Source: Pseudomonas sp. Fl4BN1
GTDB taxonomy: Bacteria; Pseudomonadota; Gammaproteobacteria; Pseudomonadales; Pseudomonadaceae
Direction: 5' to 3'
DNA length: 64,000 nucleotides
Assembly (NCBI RefSeq): GCF_009908285.1
Contig: NZ_JAAARM010000026.1
Span: 34,599-98,598, forward strand
The number at the start of each line of letters is the position of its first letter. The stretch's first letter is position 1. Shown in pieces: positions 15,727 to 24,620 of the stretch. The notes beneath the pieces are model-generated. The model was not told the DNA's origin and did not search any database. It saw nothing but the letters and a program-made list of their open reading frames with translations. Position numbers and translations under genes: made by a program.

Positions 15727-15981
15727 GCGCGAGCTCATGCCAGCGCGATAGCAAATTTCCAATCGTTCAATGCGCGGCATCGGATCGTCGCCAACGATGA
15801 ATGGGGACGTCGGCCCGTAGCGGCGGGCGGCCAGTCGGAAGCGGCCCTGCTTGAGGTCGAAGGCCAAGGTGTCGCGGTGGCCGCGGTCAAGTAGGCGTCC
15901 CTGGGCGTCGGTCAATCGCCTTGCTCTCAGGCGGGGCGACAATCTGCAGTGGAGTGTGTTTGTCGCTTGCTCCGGATCCGC
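15727..15981. other. Intergenic stretch, possible degraded coding fragment
   Basis: No convincing gene. On the minus strand, 15942 to about 15735 reads as a protein-like segment (DTLAFDLKQGRFRLAARRYG, then PTSPFIVGDDPMPRIERLEI). It then runs on antisense into cobF without a natural end. It may be a remnant of a lost gene; I do not recognise the family. Confidence 0.3.
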
Positions 15982-17001
15982 CTAGGCAAGCTCCTCTGGC
16001 CCCCTGGACGGGGCTTGCAGAGCCCTCGCAGCGACAGGGGGCCTGGCTCGGCCGAAGCGCTCGCGATAAACCGAGGGCGGCAGGCCTACCAGGCTGCGAA
16101 AGGCCACGCGAAAGCTTTCCACCGAGCGATAACCGCAGCGCAGGGCGATGCTTTCGGTGGTTTCGCTGCCGCTTTCCAGCAACTCCCGGGCCCGGGCCAG
16201 GCGCTCATGCTGCAGCCAGGCCTTGGGCGTGGTCCCGGTGGCGTCGCTGAAGCGCCGTAGAAAAGTGCGTTCACTCATCAGTGCCTGAGCCGCCAGATCG
16301 CTCACCGCCAAGGGTTGGTGCAGGCGTTCCCGGGCCCATTGCATGACCCGCGACAGGTCGCTGCGCGGGGTGCGGCTGACCGGCGCCGGAATGAACTGTG
16401 CCTGGCCACCGGTGCGCTGGGGCGACATCACCAGGCGCCGGGCCACGCTGTTGGCCACCTGGGTGCCGAAGTCCCGGGCCACCAGGTGCAGGCAGGCATC
16501 GATCCCCGCCGCGCTGCCGGCGGAAGTGATCAGTTGCCCTGAGTCGACATACAGCACGTCCGGGTCCACCCGGATAGTCGGGAAGCGCTCGGCCAGTTCC
16601 TCTGTGTAGCGCCAGTGCGTGGTGGCGCCCAGGCCGTTCAACAAGCCGCTGGCGGCCAGGGCGAACACCCCGGAACAGATCGACAGCAGCCGTGCGCCGC
16701 GATGGTAGGCCTGGCGCAGGGCCTCCAGCAGTTCCTGCGGTGGCGCCTGGTCGCGGTTGCGCCAGCCGGGAATGATGATGGTGCGGGCCTGCTCCAGCAG
16801 TTCCAGGCCACCGTCGGTCAATACCTGGATGCCGCCCATGGCGCGCATCGGGCCTTGATCCACCGCGACAATGCACTGCTCGTACCAGGGGAAATCGAAC
16901 TCCGGCCGGGCCAGGCCGAAGATCTCCACGGCGATGCCGAACTCAAAGGTGCAGAGGCCGTCGTAGGCCAGGATCGCAACCAAGCCTGGGTGATTGTGCA
17001 T
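15982..17001 (-). CDS. FtrA/GlxA-family transcriptional regulator (DJ-1/PfpI + AraC)
   Basis: This 339-residue regulator fuses an N-terminal DJ-1/PfpI-like domain (VAILAYDGLCTFEFGIAVEIFG; LLSICSGVFALAASGLL with the nucleophile-elbow Cys) to a C-terminal AraC DNA-binding domain with two HTH motifs (LAVSDLAAQALMSERTFLRRF, then ESIALRCGYRSVESFRVAFR). It is divergent from a rhodanese gene 104 bp away. The FtrA-rhodanese pairing is frequent in proteobacteria, so it probably activates that gene. The start at 17001 follows the family start MxxHxVAILAY. Confidence 0.9.
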   Translation of the reverse strand: MHNHPGLVAILAYDGLCTFEFGIAVEIFGLARPEFDFPWYEQCIVAVDQGPMRAMGGIQVLTDGGLELLEQARTIIIPGWRNRDQAPPQELLEALRQAYHRGARLLSICSGVFALAASGLLNGLGATTHWRYTEELAERFPTIRVDPDVLYVDSGQLITSAGSAAGIDACLHLVARDFGTQVANSVARRLVMSPQRTGGQAQFIPAPVSRTPRSDLSRVMQWARERLHQPLAVSDLAAQALMSERTFLRRFSDATGTTPKAWLQHERLARARELLESGSETTESIALRCGYRSVESFRVAFRSLVGLPPSVYRERFGRARPPVAARALQAPSRGPEELA

Positions 17002-17105
17002 TTGGCGGAAAGTTACCAGTCAGTGTCCGGGTCGCCACTTTAGCGCCAGGGGGCAGGGCGGATAAAGTCCTTCCCACCCCTACCGCGAGTTTTTTGGAGA
17101 CGCCT

Positions 17106-17540
17106 ATGACCAGCCTGGTCCGCAGTATTGCCGCCGCCCCATCAGCCATTGCCCTGATGCACTTTGCCAACCGGTTGAGCTTTGAAACCGATTGTTCCGA
17201 CGTCTACAGCAGCCAGCAGGCCGGTGAGCTGGACTTTGTCCTGCTGGATGTACGCAGCCCCGAGGCCTTTGCCCGTGGGCATGTGCCCGGGGCACTGAAT
17301 ATGCCCGGGCGCTTGCTCGACGCCGAGTGCTTGGCGGGTTATTCCCGGGGCACGTTGTTCGTGGTGTATTGCGCCGGCCCGCACTGTAACGGCGCGAACA
17401 AGGCGGCGGTGAAACTGGCGGCCCTGCAATACCCGGTGAAGGAGATGATCGGTGGCATCACCGGCTGGCTGGATGAGGGCTTTGCGCTCAGCGTCGAGGT
17501 GGCGCGCGCCGAGAGCGTGACGGTCTCCTGCGCCTGTTGA
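17106..17540 (+). CDS. Rhodanese-like domain protein
   Basis: A 144-residue single rhodanese domain: LLDVRSPEAFARGHVPGALNMP, then the active-site loop VVYCAGPHCNGANKAA with the catalytic Cys, and GGITGWLDEG at the end. It may transfer sulfane sulfur to a thiophilic acceptor; the loop differs from thiosulfate sulfurtransferases. The ATG at 17106 has TTGGAG seven bases upstream and is preferred over one at 17094. It is divergent from the FtrA-like regulator. The C-terminus ends Cys-Ala-Cys, which might add a redox or metal site. Confidence 0.88.
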   Translation: MTSLVRSIAAAPSAIALMHFANRLSFETDCSDVYSSQQAGELDFVLLDVRSPEAFARGHVPGALNMPGRLLDAECLAGYSRGTLFVVYCAGPHCNGANKAAVKLAALQYPVKEMIGGITGWLDEGFALSVEVARAESVTVSCAC

Positions 17541-17905
17541 ACGGCGTGATACCGCTCGCCGCTGCCGCAGGCGGCCATCGGCTGAGGTCGCGTTCGACAC
17601 ACAGGGCCTTGTGCGTCGTTGGGATTGCTGCACGGCAATCGTCCGAACGCGGCCCAAACCTGCGGTGGCGGGGCAGGGCAGCGGTTGCAAACGTGCCCCG
17701 TTTTGCAGCTTGTGTCGGGTTTTCGGGGGTAAATGCACCCCCTCGGGGCACCGGCCCAAAACCCTGATCGCGGCTGCATATTTTCTATAAGTATTTGTCG
17801 CTTAAACACAATCTGCTTCCCGGGAGCCGCTCTAGACTGCTGGCCACTTCGATTTCCCCACAATCGAATTCTGCCAATAAAAGTCTCCGGCTCCTGGAGT
17901 TATAA
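17541..17905. other. 365-bp intergenic region upstream of the AotJ-like gene
   Basis: No gene is evident. The 3' part (from about 17770) is AT-rich (TTTTCTATAAGTATTTGTCG) and carries the promoter and leader of the binding-protein gene. The 5' part is GC-rich, with small CCGC/GCGG repeats and an inverted GCACCGGCCC-like segment, possibly repeat-derived. No strong operator stands out. Confidence 0.5.
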
Positions 17906-18685
17906 ATGAACAAGTTTGTGCTGTTCGGTGCCCTGGCACTGTCGCTGTTTTCCTTCACCGCTACGGCCGACGAGGCCAAGCCGATCCGCATCGGTATCGA
18001 AGCCGGCTACCCGCCGTTCTCGATGAAGACCCCCGACGGCAAGCTCACCGGTTTCGACGTTGACCTGGGCAACGCCCTGTGTGAGCAGATGCAAGCCAAG
18101 TGCACCTGGGTCGAGCAGGAATTCGACGGCCTGATCCCGGCGCTGAAAGTGAAGAAGATCGACGCCATCCTGTCGTCCATGACCATCACCGACGATCGCA
18201 AGAAGAACGTTGATTTCACCATCAAGTACTACCACACCCCGGCACGTTTCGTGATGAAGGCCGGCACCACCATCAAGGACCCGCTGACCGAGCTCAAGGG
18301 CAAGAAAGTCGGGGTGCTGCGCGCCAGTACCCACGACCGCTTCGCCACTGAAGTACTGGTTCCGGCCGGCATCGAGCTGGTGCGTTACGGCTCCCAGCAA
18401 GAAGCCAACCTGGACATGGTTTCCGGGCGGGTCGACGCACTGCTGGCGGACTCGGTCAACCTCGACGACGGTTTCCTGAAAACCGACGCCGGCAAGGGCT
18501 TCGCCTTCGTCGGTCCCGAGTACAACGATCCGAAGTACTTCGGTGGCGGTGCCGGTATCGCCGTGCGCAAGGGTGACAAGGCGCTGGCCGAGAAATTCAA
18601 CAGCGCCATCACCGAGATCCGTGCCAACGGCAAGTACAAGCAAGTGCAGGACAAGTACTTCAACTTCGACGTCTACGGCGAGTAA
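17906..18685 (+). CDS. Arginine/ornithine-type periplasmic binding protein (AotJ-like)
   Basis: The 259-residue precursor has a signal peptide (MNKFVLFGALALSLFSFTATA) and a full lysine/arginine/ornithine-binding fold: IRIGIEAGYPPFSMKTPDGKL, EQEFDGLIPALKVKKIDAIL, SSMTITDDRKKNVDFT and the terminal KYKQVQDKYFNFDVYGE. The spacing and motifs closely follow Pseudomonas AotJ. It would capture a basic amino acid in the periplasm. No permease or ATPase gene follows; a terminator does. It must share a transporter encoded elsewhere or act as an accessory receptor. Confidence 0.9.
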   Translation: MNKFVLFGALALSLFSFTATADEAKPIRIGIEAGYPPFSMKTPDGKLTGFDVDLGNALCEQMQAKCTWVEQEFDGLIPALKVKKIDAILSSMTITDDRKKNVDFTIKYYHTPARFVMKAGTTIKDPLTELKGKKVGVLRASTHDRFATEVLVPAGIELVRYGSQQEANLDMVSGRVDALLADSVNLDDGFLKTDAGKGFAFVGPEYNDPKYFGGGAGIAVRKGDKALAEKFNSAITEIRANGKYKQVQDKYFNFDVYGE

Positions 18686-18712
18686 CACGCTGGGGTAAAA
18701 CCCGCTGGAGTT

Positions 18713-18751
18713 AAAAAAGGCGGCGCCGGGGACCCGGTCGCCGCCTTTTTT
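18713..18751 (+). terminator. Rho-independent terminator
   Basis: The stem GGCGGCG/CGCCGCC is flanked by AAAAAA and TTTTTT, so it is bidirectional in form. It begins 27 bp after the AotJ-like stop and separates that gene from the AotO-like gene. Confidence 0.9.
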
Positions 18752-18803
18752 GTGCGCCACTGTTTTATTCTGCGCCACGCCTTTTTTGATCCCTGGAGCT
18801 GCC

Positions 18804-19916
18804 ATGCAACGCATCGACCATTCCCTGCCTTGGGGGCACCTGGGCACTTCGCGCCAGCTCAGTGTGTTTCGCTTCGGCAGTGGCAGCCGCAAGGTGTATA
18901 TCCAGGCCAGCCTGCACGCCGATGAGCTGCCCGGCATGCGTACTGCCTGGGAGCTGAAGCAGCGCCTGGCCGAGCTGGAACAGCAGGGGCGTTTGCACGG
19001 CGTGATCGAACTGGTACCGGTGGCCAATCCCATCGGCCTCGACCAGCACGTGCAGGGCAGCCACCTGGGCCGCTTCGAACTGGGCAGCGGCAAGAACTTC
19101 AACCGCGGGTTTGTCGAGCTCAGCGGCCCGGTGGGCGACCTGGTCGGCCAGCAACTGGGCAACGATGCGCCGGCCAACGTCGGCCTGATCCGCCGCACCA
19201 TGGTCCAGGTGCTGGACCAACTGCCGGCACCCGCTTCGCAGTTGCAAGCCTTGCACCGCTTGCTGCTGCGTCATGCTTGTGACGCTGATATCACCCTCGA
19301 CCTGCATTGCGACTTCGAGGCGGCGATCCATCTTTATGCCTTGCCTCAGCATTGGCCGCAGTGGCAGTCCCTGGCGGCGCGGTTGCAGGCCGGCGTGGCG
19401 CTGCTGTGTGAAGACTCCGGGGGCAGCTCCTTCGACGAATCCTGTTCGTCGCCCTGGCTGCGCCTGGCCCGGGACTTTCCCCAGGCGGCAATCCCCCCGG
19501 CCAACCTGGCCACCACCCTGGAGTTGGGCAGCATGGGCGATACCCAGGTGCCGCAGGCCCGGGCCAACTGCGAGGCGATCCTCGGCTTTCTGGCCGAGCA
19601 GGGGCTGATCAGTGGTGAGTGGCCGGCAGCCCCGCAGGCCTGTTGTGAAGGCATGCCGTTCGAGGGCACCGAATACCTGTTCGCCCCGCACCACGGCGTG
19701 GTCAGTTTCCTGCGCGATGCCGGCGAATGGGTGGAGCAGGGCGATGCCGTGTTCGAGGTAGTCGACCCCTTGAGTGACCGAGTCAGCACCGTGCGTGCCG
19801 GTACCAGCGGCGTGCTCTTTGCCCTGGACCGCGGGCGCTACACCCAGCCGGGAATCTGGCTGGCCAAGGTTGCCGGGCGCGAAATGATTCGCGCTGGCAA
19901 GCTGATCAACGATTGA
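18804..19916 (+). CDS. Succinylglutamate desuccinylase/aspartoacylase-family protein (AotO-like)
   Basis: This 370-residue zinc-dependent amidohydrolase has the ligand pair His/Glu in ASLHADELPGM, a third His in TLDLHCDFEA, and a downstream Glu in TTLELGS that could serve as the catalytic base. The C-terminal ~90 residues (APHHGVVSF, VVDPLSDRVSTVRAG) form the beta domain of the family. The gene resembles the aotO-type gene that accompanies arginine/ornithine transport genes in Pseudomonas. The ATG at 18804 has GGAG upstream. It is likely to hydrolyse an N-acyl amino acid, but the substrate is not known. Confidence 0.85.
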   Translation: MQRIDHSLPWGHLGTSRQLSVFRFGSGSRKVYIQASLHADELPGMRTAWELKQRLAELEQQGRLHGVIELVPVANPIGLDQHVQGSHLGRFELGSGKNFNRGFVELSGPVGDLVGQQLGNDAPANVGLIRRTMVQVLDQLPAPASQLQALHRLLLRHACDADITLDLHCDFEAAIHLYALPQHWPQWQSLAARLQAGVALLCEDSGGSSFDESCSSPWLRLARDFPQAAIPPANLATTLELGSMGDTQVPQARANCEAILGFLAEQGLISGEWPAAPQACCEGMPFEGTEYLFAPHHGVVSFLRDAGEWVEQGDAVFEVVDPLSDRVSTVRAGTSGVLFALDRGRYTQPGIWLAKVAGREMIRAGKLIND

Positions 19917-19934
19917 GCCCAGGCCGCTTAGCCC

Positions 19935-20315
19935 ATGCCCCGACTGTCCCTGTGCATCCGCCTGCTGTTCGCCCTGTGCCTGCTGGCGGCCACCTTCAAC
20001 CACCTGCGCGCGGCCTTCGACCACGGCCTGCTCTGGGACTACGGCTACGGCGCCGATACGCTCCTGGCCAGCCGCGCCTTCTGGGGCTCGCTGACGGTGT
20101 TCGATCCCCTGGCGGCGCTGCTGTTGTGGCGGCGTCCGCGCCTGGGGCTGCTGCTGACCCTGGCGATCATCCTGCTGGACGTACTGCACAACAGTTTCTA
20201 CGTCGCGGCCCACGGGCAGTGGCGGGAAACCTTCTACCTGTCCCAGGTGGGCTTTCTGCTGCTGGTGCTCCTGCTGCTACCGCTGGCCTGGCGCGGTCTG
20301 CCGGCCAGGGGCTGA
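19935..20315 (+). CDS. Small inner-membrane protein
   Basis: A 126-residue protein with four predicted membrane segments (about 8-26, 45-65, 70-88 and 98-117), the last very leucine-rich (GFLLLVLLLLPLAW). I do not recognise the family. It begins 18 bp after the AotO-like gene and may be co-transcribed. It is convergent with the next gene, 2 bp away. Confidence 0.7.
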   Translation: MPRLSLCIRLLFALCLLAATFNHLRAAFDHGLLWDYGYGADTLLASRAFWGSLTVFDPLAALLLWRRPRLGLLLTLAIILLDVLHNSFYVAAHGQWRETFYLSQVGFLLLVLLLLPLAWRGLPARG

Positions 20316-20317
20316 GG

Positions 20318-21118
20318 TCAGCGGGCCTGGCGGTCCATGGCGTCGAACATCACCCCGAGGCTGATGGGGTCCAGGCAGTCTGGGGCCAGGGCCCGGGTTT
20401 GCTGGAAATAGCCCCGGGCCGGCGGATTCTCGATATCGTCCTTGATCGCCAGCAGGTAATAACCGTCGGCTTGAAACTGTTCCAGGCTCAGCAGTGCCGG
20501 GGTGTAGAGGTCTTTCAGCGTGGCCAGTGGCCGCTCTGGCTCGATTTTGGGCATCGCCCATTGCTTGAAACAGAACGAGTTGCGGGCCGGCAACGGGTAG
20601 TGGTCCGCGTAGGGGTCGGGCTGCTCCAGGGCCTTGAGCAGTTGCGCCCGCAGACGCAGCAGTTCGGGATCATTGAATTTGAAGCGCTGGAACGCCGTCT
20701 CGCATTCGCGCATCAGCATCACCGCAGCGGCCAGCAAACCCTGGTCGGTGGCGCTCTGGTACAGCGCGCAGGCCTGGGCGTGTTGTGCCGTGTAGTCATG
20801 GCCGGACAAGGTCTTGCGGCCTTCCTCCAGGTTGGCCAGCAGGTAAGTGGCGACGCCATGACCCGCGGCACTGGCTTGGCGCAACTTGCCCTCGTAGATC
20901 TGGACCTGCGGCATAATCTGCTGCATGGCCTGGATCGACGCCTCACGGTCCATCTGACCCTGTTGTTCCTGCTCGATCAACAGTTCAAGCCGTTGCTGGT
21001 TGTCCTCGGCCATGCGCATGGCCTGCTGGAAGGTCGCCTCGGTCTCGGCGGTCGGTGCGGCCTGTACCGGGGCGCACAGGCCCAGGCCCAGCAGCAGGGT
21101 TGAAAGGCGCAGCTTCAA
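20318..21118 (-). CDS. Hypothetical exported protein
   Basis: The 266-residue protein has a clear signal peptide (MKLRLSTLLLGLGLCAPVQA). The mature part is helical, rich in Gln and Ala, with a Sel1/TPR-like feel (YEGKLRQASAAGHGVATYLL, ALYQSATDQGLLAAAVMLM) but no clean repeat consensus. It has a few Cys residues (CALYQ, RECET, NSFCFK, APDCLDP) that could pair in the periplasm. The family is unknown to me. It is divergent from the carboxylesterase gene. Confidence 0.7.
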   Translation of the reverse strand: MKLRLSTLLLGLGLCAPVQAAPTAETEATFQQAMRMAEDNQQRLELLIEQEQQGQMDREASIQAMQQIMPQVQIYEGKLRQASAAGHGVATYLLANLEEGRKTLSGHDYTAQHAQACALYQSATDQGLLAAAVMLMRECETAFQRFKFNDPELLRLRAQLLKALEQPDPYADHYPLPARNSFCFKQWAMPKIEPERPLATLKDLYTPALLSLEQFQADGYYLLAIKDDIENPPARGYFQQTRALAPDCLDPISLGVMFDAMDRQAR

Positions 21119-21262
21119 TGGCGCTTCCTCCTTGAATGGCCGCGCAGGATACGTCGCCCCAGGGCAATCGGCCAGTATGTGGGTGATGATCCTTCGAGGC
21201 GGTCGATGCTAGGCTCTGGCGATCCATTTTCCGTCTCTCCCCCCTTTGATAAGGAGCAGGAC

Positions 21263-21979
21263 ATGATCCGCTACCTGGCGCTGTTGGCGTTTTTCGCCGT
21301 GCCTTTTGTCCACGCCGACACCCCGCTGCGCGACGATCTGCCGCTGCGCTACCTGGAGCAGGCCCCCAGCGATACCCGCAACCAGCCGTTGGTGATTTTC
21401 CTGCATGGCTACGGCAGCAACGAAGCTGATCTGTTCGGCATCTGCGAGCGTTTGCCGGCGACTGACACCTGCCTCTCGGCCCGGGCCCCACAGACCCTGG
21501 AGGAGGGCAGCTACCAGTGGTTCCAGCGCAAGGGCCATGGCCCTTACGACGGCGTCACTGAAGAGTTGGCCAGCAGCGCCAGACTGATCGGCCAGTTTGT
21601 CCGGGCGGCGGTGGCCAAGTACCACACCCAGCCGGACAAAGTGGTGCTGGTGGGCTTTAGCCAGGGCGCGGTGATGGCCTATGAAGTGGGCCTGCGCCAT
21701 CCGCAATCGGTACGGGGGATTGCGGCGTTGAGCGGGAAGATCCTCCCGGTGCTGGCATCGGAAGTTAAGGACAACCCGACCTTGCAGCGCCTGGGGATCT
21801 TCATCGGCCATGGTACCGACGATCAGCGCCTGCCCTTCAGTGACGGTGAGGACGCCAGCGAGCTGCTGCAAGCGTTGTCATTGAAGCCGCAGTTCCATGC
21901 CTACCCGGGCCTGGGCCACAGCATCAGTGTTGCGGAGATCGACGAACTGAATCACTGGCTGCAGGGGCTCAACCCCTGA
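21263..21979 (+). CDS. Exported carboxylesterase/phospholipase-like alpha/beta hydrolase
   Basis: A 238-residue alpha/beta hydrolase of the short carboxylesterase (EstB/YpfH) family. It has a signal peptide (MIRYLALLAFFAVPFVHA), the oxyanion motif LHGYGSNEADL, the nucleophile elbow GFSQGA, Asp in GTDDQRLP and His in GLGHSI. The catalytic triad therefore looks complete. The ATG at 21263 has AAGGAG upstream. It would hydrolyse short acyl esters in the periplasm; exact substrate unknown. Confidence 0.88.
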   Translation: MIRYLALLAFFAVPFVHADTPLRDDLPLRYLEQAPSDTRNQPLVIFLHGYGSNEADLFGICERLPATDTCLSARAPQTLEEGSYQWFQRKGHGPYDGVTEELASSARLIGQFVRAAVAKYHTQPDKVVLVGFSQGAVMAYEVGLRHPQSVRGIAALSGKILPVLASEVKDNPTLQRLGIFIGHGTDDQRLPFSDGEDASELLQALSLKPQFHAYPGLGHSISVAEIDELNHWLQGLNP

Positions 21980-21992
21980 GCCGACGATCCAT

Positions 21993-22571
21993 TCACTGGC
22001 CGAGGATCTGCTTCATCAGCGCCGCGTGGCCGGCCTTGTCGGCGGCGCGGGAGATCACCTGGATCACTGCCACATGAGTGCCGGAGCCGGCGATCAGGGT
22101 CGAATTCAGGGTTTGCCCGCCACCCTGGGTCGCGGTGCTGTCGATCTGGCGCACGCCGAGGCCCTTGAGGGTCATGCTTTTTTCACTCTGCTTGCTGAAA
22201 TCCGGCAGGGCCGCGGCCTGTTGCGAGAGAAAGCCGCTGACCGCCTGATCGAGAAATTCCGGGTCGTTGTCCTTGACCTGCACGCCGTTGGGAATGCTGT
22301 TCTGCGCGGCGATCACCACGGTCTTGGTGCTGGCGTTGGAGTACAGGGTGCCGCTGGCGCCCTCGGTGCCGTTGGCCTCGCTGCCGGCCGACAGGGCGGA
22401 GGCGCTGAAGCCCTTGGGCAGGGTGAAGGCGAGCTTGCCGGCGAGCAGCGAGACCTGCTCCCCCGGTGTCTGCTTGGCCGTGGATTTACTGGCTGCAACG
22501 GCGTTCAGGGTGCCGAGGCCCGCCACTGCGGCGAATATCAGGACCAGGGCTGTTCTAGCGAAGGATGACAT
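21993..22571 (-). CDS. DcrB-like exported protein
   Basis: A 192-residue protein with a signal peptide (MSSFARTALVLIFAAVAGLG). The mature part has blocks reminiscent of enterobacterial DcrB: VSLLAGKLAFTLPKGF near the start and KSMTLKGLGVRQIDS, then a beta-rich TLIAGSGTHVAVIQVIS. DcrB is an envelope protein tied to phage uptake and lipoprotein maturation. Unlike DcrB there is no lipobox Cys here. The ATG at 22571 has GGAG seven bases upstream. The assignment is by pattern only. Confidence 0.55.
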   Translation of the reverse strand: MSSFARTALVLIFAAVAGLGTLNAVAASKSTAKQTPGEQVSLLAGKLAFTLPKGFSASALSAGSEANGTEGASGTLYSNASTKTVVIAAQNSIPNGVQVKDNDPEFLDQAVSGFLSQQAAALPDFSKQSEKSMTLKGLGVRQIDSTATQGGGQTLNSTLIAGSGTHVAVIQVISRAADKAGHAALMKQILGQ

Positions 22572-22667
22572 GCACAATCTCCGGGCATTGGATCAAAGGC
22601 GCGCATCATCCCACGGCCGTCACAGCCTGCTCCAGCGAGATTTTTCGTGGTGGACCAATGGCCAGTG

Positions 22668-22738
22668 GGAGCCTGTTGCAGGTGCTGGCTGGCCAGCGAA
22701 GGGGCCGTGAGAGGGTCTTCGCCGGCAAGCCGCTGCCT
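22668..22738. repeat. REPIN-like pair of inverted REP sequences
   Basis: Two REP-type palindromes face each other: GCTGGCTGGCCAGCGAAGGGG at about 22682-22702 (imperfect) and CTTCGCCGGCAAGCCG at about 22719-22734. They are separated by a short spacer. This is the standard doublet of P. fluorescens-group intergenic repeats, also seen in tandem at 41200-41990. Confidence 0.7.
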
Positions 22739-22788
22739 GCCGTCAGAGGGGCGCCAGCGCTTGAGTCGGATCTTTCTATTCTTGGCGC

Positions 22789-24591
22789 TCAGGCATCCAC
22801 CGGCCAAGTGCCGCGGCGGACCATTTCCCTGACCCGGTCGGCGCCGTTGGCCCGCACCAGAAGTTCCAGCCTGGCCTTCTCGATGTCTTCGGCGCTCCAT
22901 GAGTCGGTGGCCATCGTGGCCTTTTCATGGGACCAGCCATTGTCGTAGTGACGCACTACATATTGCTGCTGGTACTCCCACATCTCAGTGCCGGGAATCG
23001 GCGTCACGATGAACGGGTTGGCGTAGGCCATGCCGGCACCCATCAGCGTGACCGCGTAGTCGGTGGTTCTTTCGATCAACTCCAGGCTTTCAATGAACGG
23101 CTTGGCCCCCGGGCTGGCCGGCGGGTTGACAAAACCCAGCATGAAACCGCCGGTCACTTGAATGCCGTGCTCGGTGAACATCTCGATGATTTCAAAGGTG
23201 GCTTGCTGGATCGCGTTGAAGCGCGATTTGTTCGAATTGATCAGGCTGTCTTCGTTGGCACTCTCCACCGCCAGGTAGATGTTGTAGCAACCGTTCTCGG
23301 CAATTGAGCGAATGAACTCGCGGGCAGTCAGGCCGCCCTTGATCGCCGCGATCACATTGCGGTACTGCGGGCTTTTCAACTCCTTGTCATCCAGCTCAGC
23401 GAGGAAGCGTTCCCCCTGGTGCAGCAGCACCAGGTTGAACAGACTCAGGCCTCCTTCCTCGACCCAGGGCAGGTTGTGTTTCTTCAGCAGGCGGCCGACC
23501 TCCATGGCGTACAGCGGATCGTGCATCAGGTGGTCGTCCTCGATCAGCACCTCGGTCACCCCCTGGCTGACCAGGTCCGCCAGGTGCAGGTCGAACCAGT
23601 CCAGGCCCAATGCACGCCAGGGGCCGTTGATCTTCGGTATGTAGCAGAAGTTACAGTTTACGTTGCAGCCGATGGTGGAGAAGATCTGCGCCCAGGCACC
23701 GTGTTTGTGTACTCGCGCGCCTGAGGAGTGATACGGCTGCAGGTAGTGGTTCATGTCCAGGAAGCTGAAGTCTGGCAAGGGCATGACTCCCAGGCGCTCT
23801 TCCAGGTCCTGGCGCGCGGGTACGATGCTCAGGTAGCTGGATTTGCGTGAAGGACGGATCAATTGTCCCTGCTGGCCGCGATAGGCCACCCCCGGAACGC
23901 CATGGATGTCGGCACCCGGGTGGCTCAGGGCATCGAGCAACAGGGTGAAGGCTCGATCGGCTTCGTTGATCAGTACAAAGTCGAAGGCCGAATCCAGCAG
24001 GGCGTTTTGCCAATCACCGCTTGAATGTGCACCACCGGTCACCAGTACCAGGTTGGGGTCTATGGACTTGACCAGGTCGGCCAGTGCCCGGGCGTTGCCC
24101 CATTGCACGGTGTAGTTGCACTGGATACCAACGATATCGGGTTGCGCTGTTTCAATGATCTTGCGCATCTGGTCATCGGTCAGGCCGTAGCGCACCAGAT
24201 GCCCCTGGTCCACGTCCACCAGTCGTGATTCCTGTTCCCAGCCGGCGAAGGGCGCATCGATGATCTGCACGTCGTAACCGGCCCGCCTGGCGACGGTGGC
24301 GATACGCAGTAGGCCGATGGGGGTTCCGGCGCGCTTCATCACTTCAAAGGTGTCGATGCCGATGTCGGTAAATGCGCTGCCTTGTGGCGCCGGTTCGATC
24401 AGGCGCGTGTAAGGCGGGACAAACAACAGCACGCGGGGGGCTTCGCCATGGGCGCGTCGACGTGTTGCGCTATGGCTGGTGGTCTGAGACGGGTTGCCCA
24501 GGAACTGAAGAGTCGCCCGGGTGGGGGCCACCGAAAACCTTGGGGCAGCACGATCGAGCCTCGCAGCTCCTTCGGAAGCAATCAGGTGCAT
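22789..24591 (-). CDS. Cobalamin-binding radical SAM protein
   Basis: The 600-residue protein has a B12-binding Rossmann-like domain (about 52-230; VLLFVPPYTRLIE, IGLLRIATVARRAGYDVQIID, PDIVGIQCNY, LVLVTGGAHSS) and a radical SAM core with CX3CX2C at Cys309, Cys313 and Cys316 (TIGCNVNCNFCYIP). This is the class B layout of BchE, HpnP and many natural-product C-methylases. A ~50-residue low-complexity N-terminal tail precedes it. The ATG at 24591 has AAGGA upstream. It lies 29 bp after an EamA exporter gene and in the same direction as an AraC regulator. No known pathway gene is nearby, so the substrate is unknown. Confidence 0.9.
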   Translation of the reverse strand: MHLIASEGAARLDRAAPRFSVAPTRATLQFLGNPSQTTSHSATRRRAHGEAPRVLLFVPPYTRLIEPAPQGSAFTDIGIDTFEVMKRAGTPIGLLRIATVARRAGYDVQIIDAPFAGWEQESRLVDVDQGHLVRYGLTDDQMRKIIETAQPDIVGIQCNYTVQWGNARALADLVKSIDPNLVLVTGGAHSSGDWQNALLDSAFDFVLINEADRAFTLLLDALSHPGADIHGVPGVAYRGQQGQLIRPSRKSSYLSIVPARQDLEERLGVMPLPDFSFLDMNHYLQPYHSSGARVHKHGAWAQIFSTIGCNVNCNFCYIPKINGPWRALGLDWFDLHLADLVSQGVTEVLIEDDHLMHDPLYAMEVGRLLKKHNLPWVEEGGLSLFNLVLLHQGERFLAELDDKELKSPQYRNVIAAIKGGLTAREFIRSIAENGCYNIYLAVESANEDSLINSNKSRFNAIQQATFEIIEMFTEHGIQVTGGFMLGFVNPPASPGAKPFIESLELIERTTDYAVTLMGAGMAYANPFIVTPIPGTEMWEYQQQYVVRHYDNGWSHEKATMATDSWSAEDIEKARLELLVRANGADRVREMVRRGTWPVDA

Positions 24592-24620
24592 TTTTTTAGG
24601 TTCCTTGCAGGCAGAGAGAG

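Noticed and set aside
14914..15942. 342-residue minus-strand open frame over cobF
   Set aside because: Most of it is antisense to cobF; only the part outside cobF (15735-15942) looks protein-like and is reported separately as a possible remnant.
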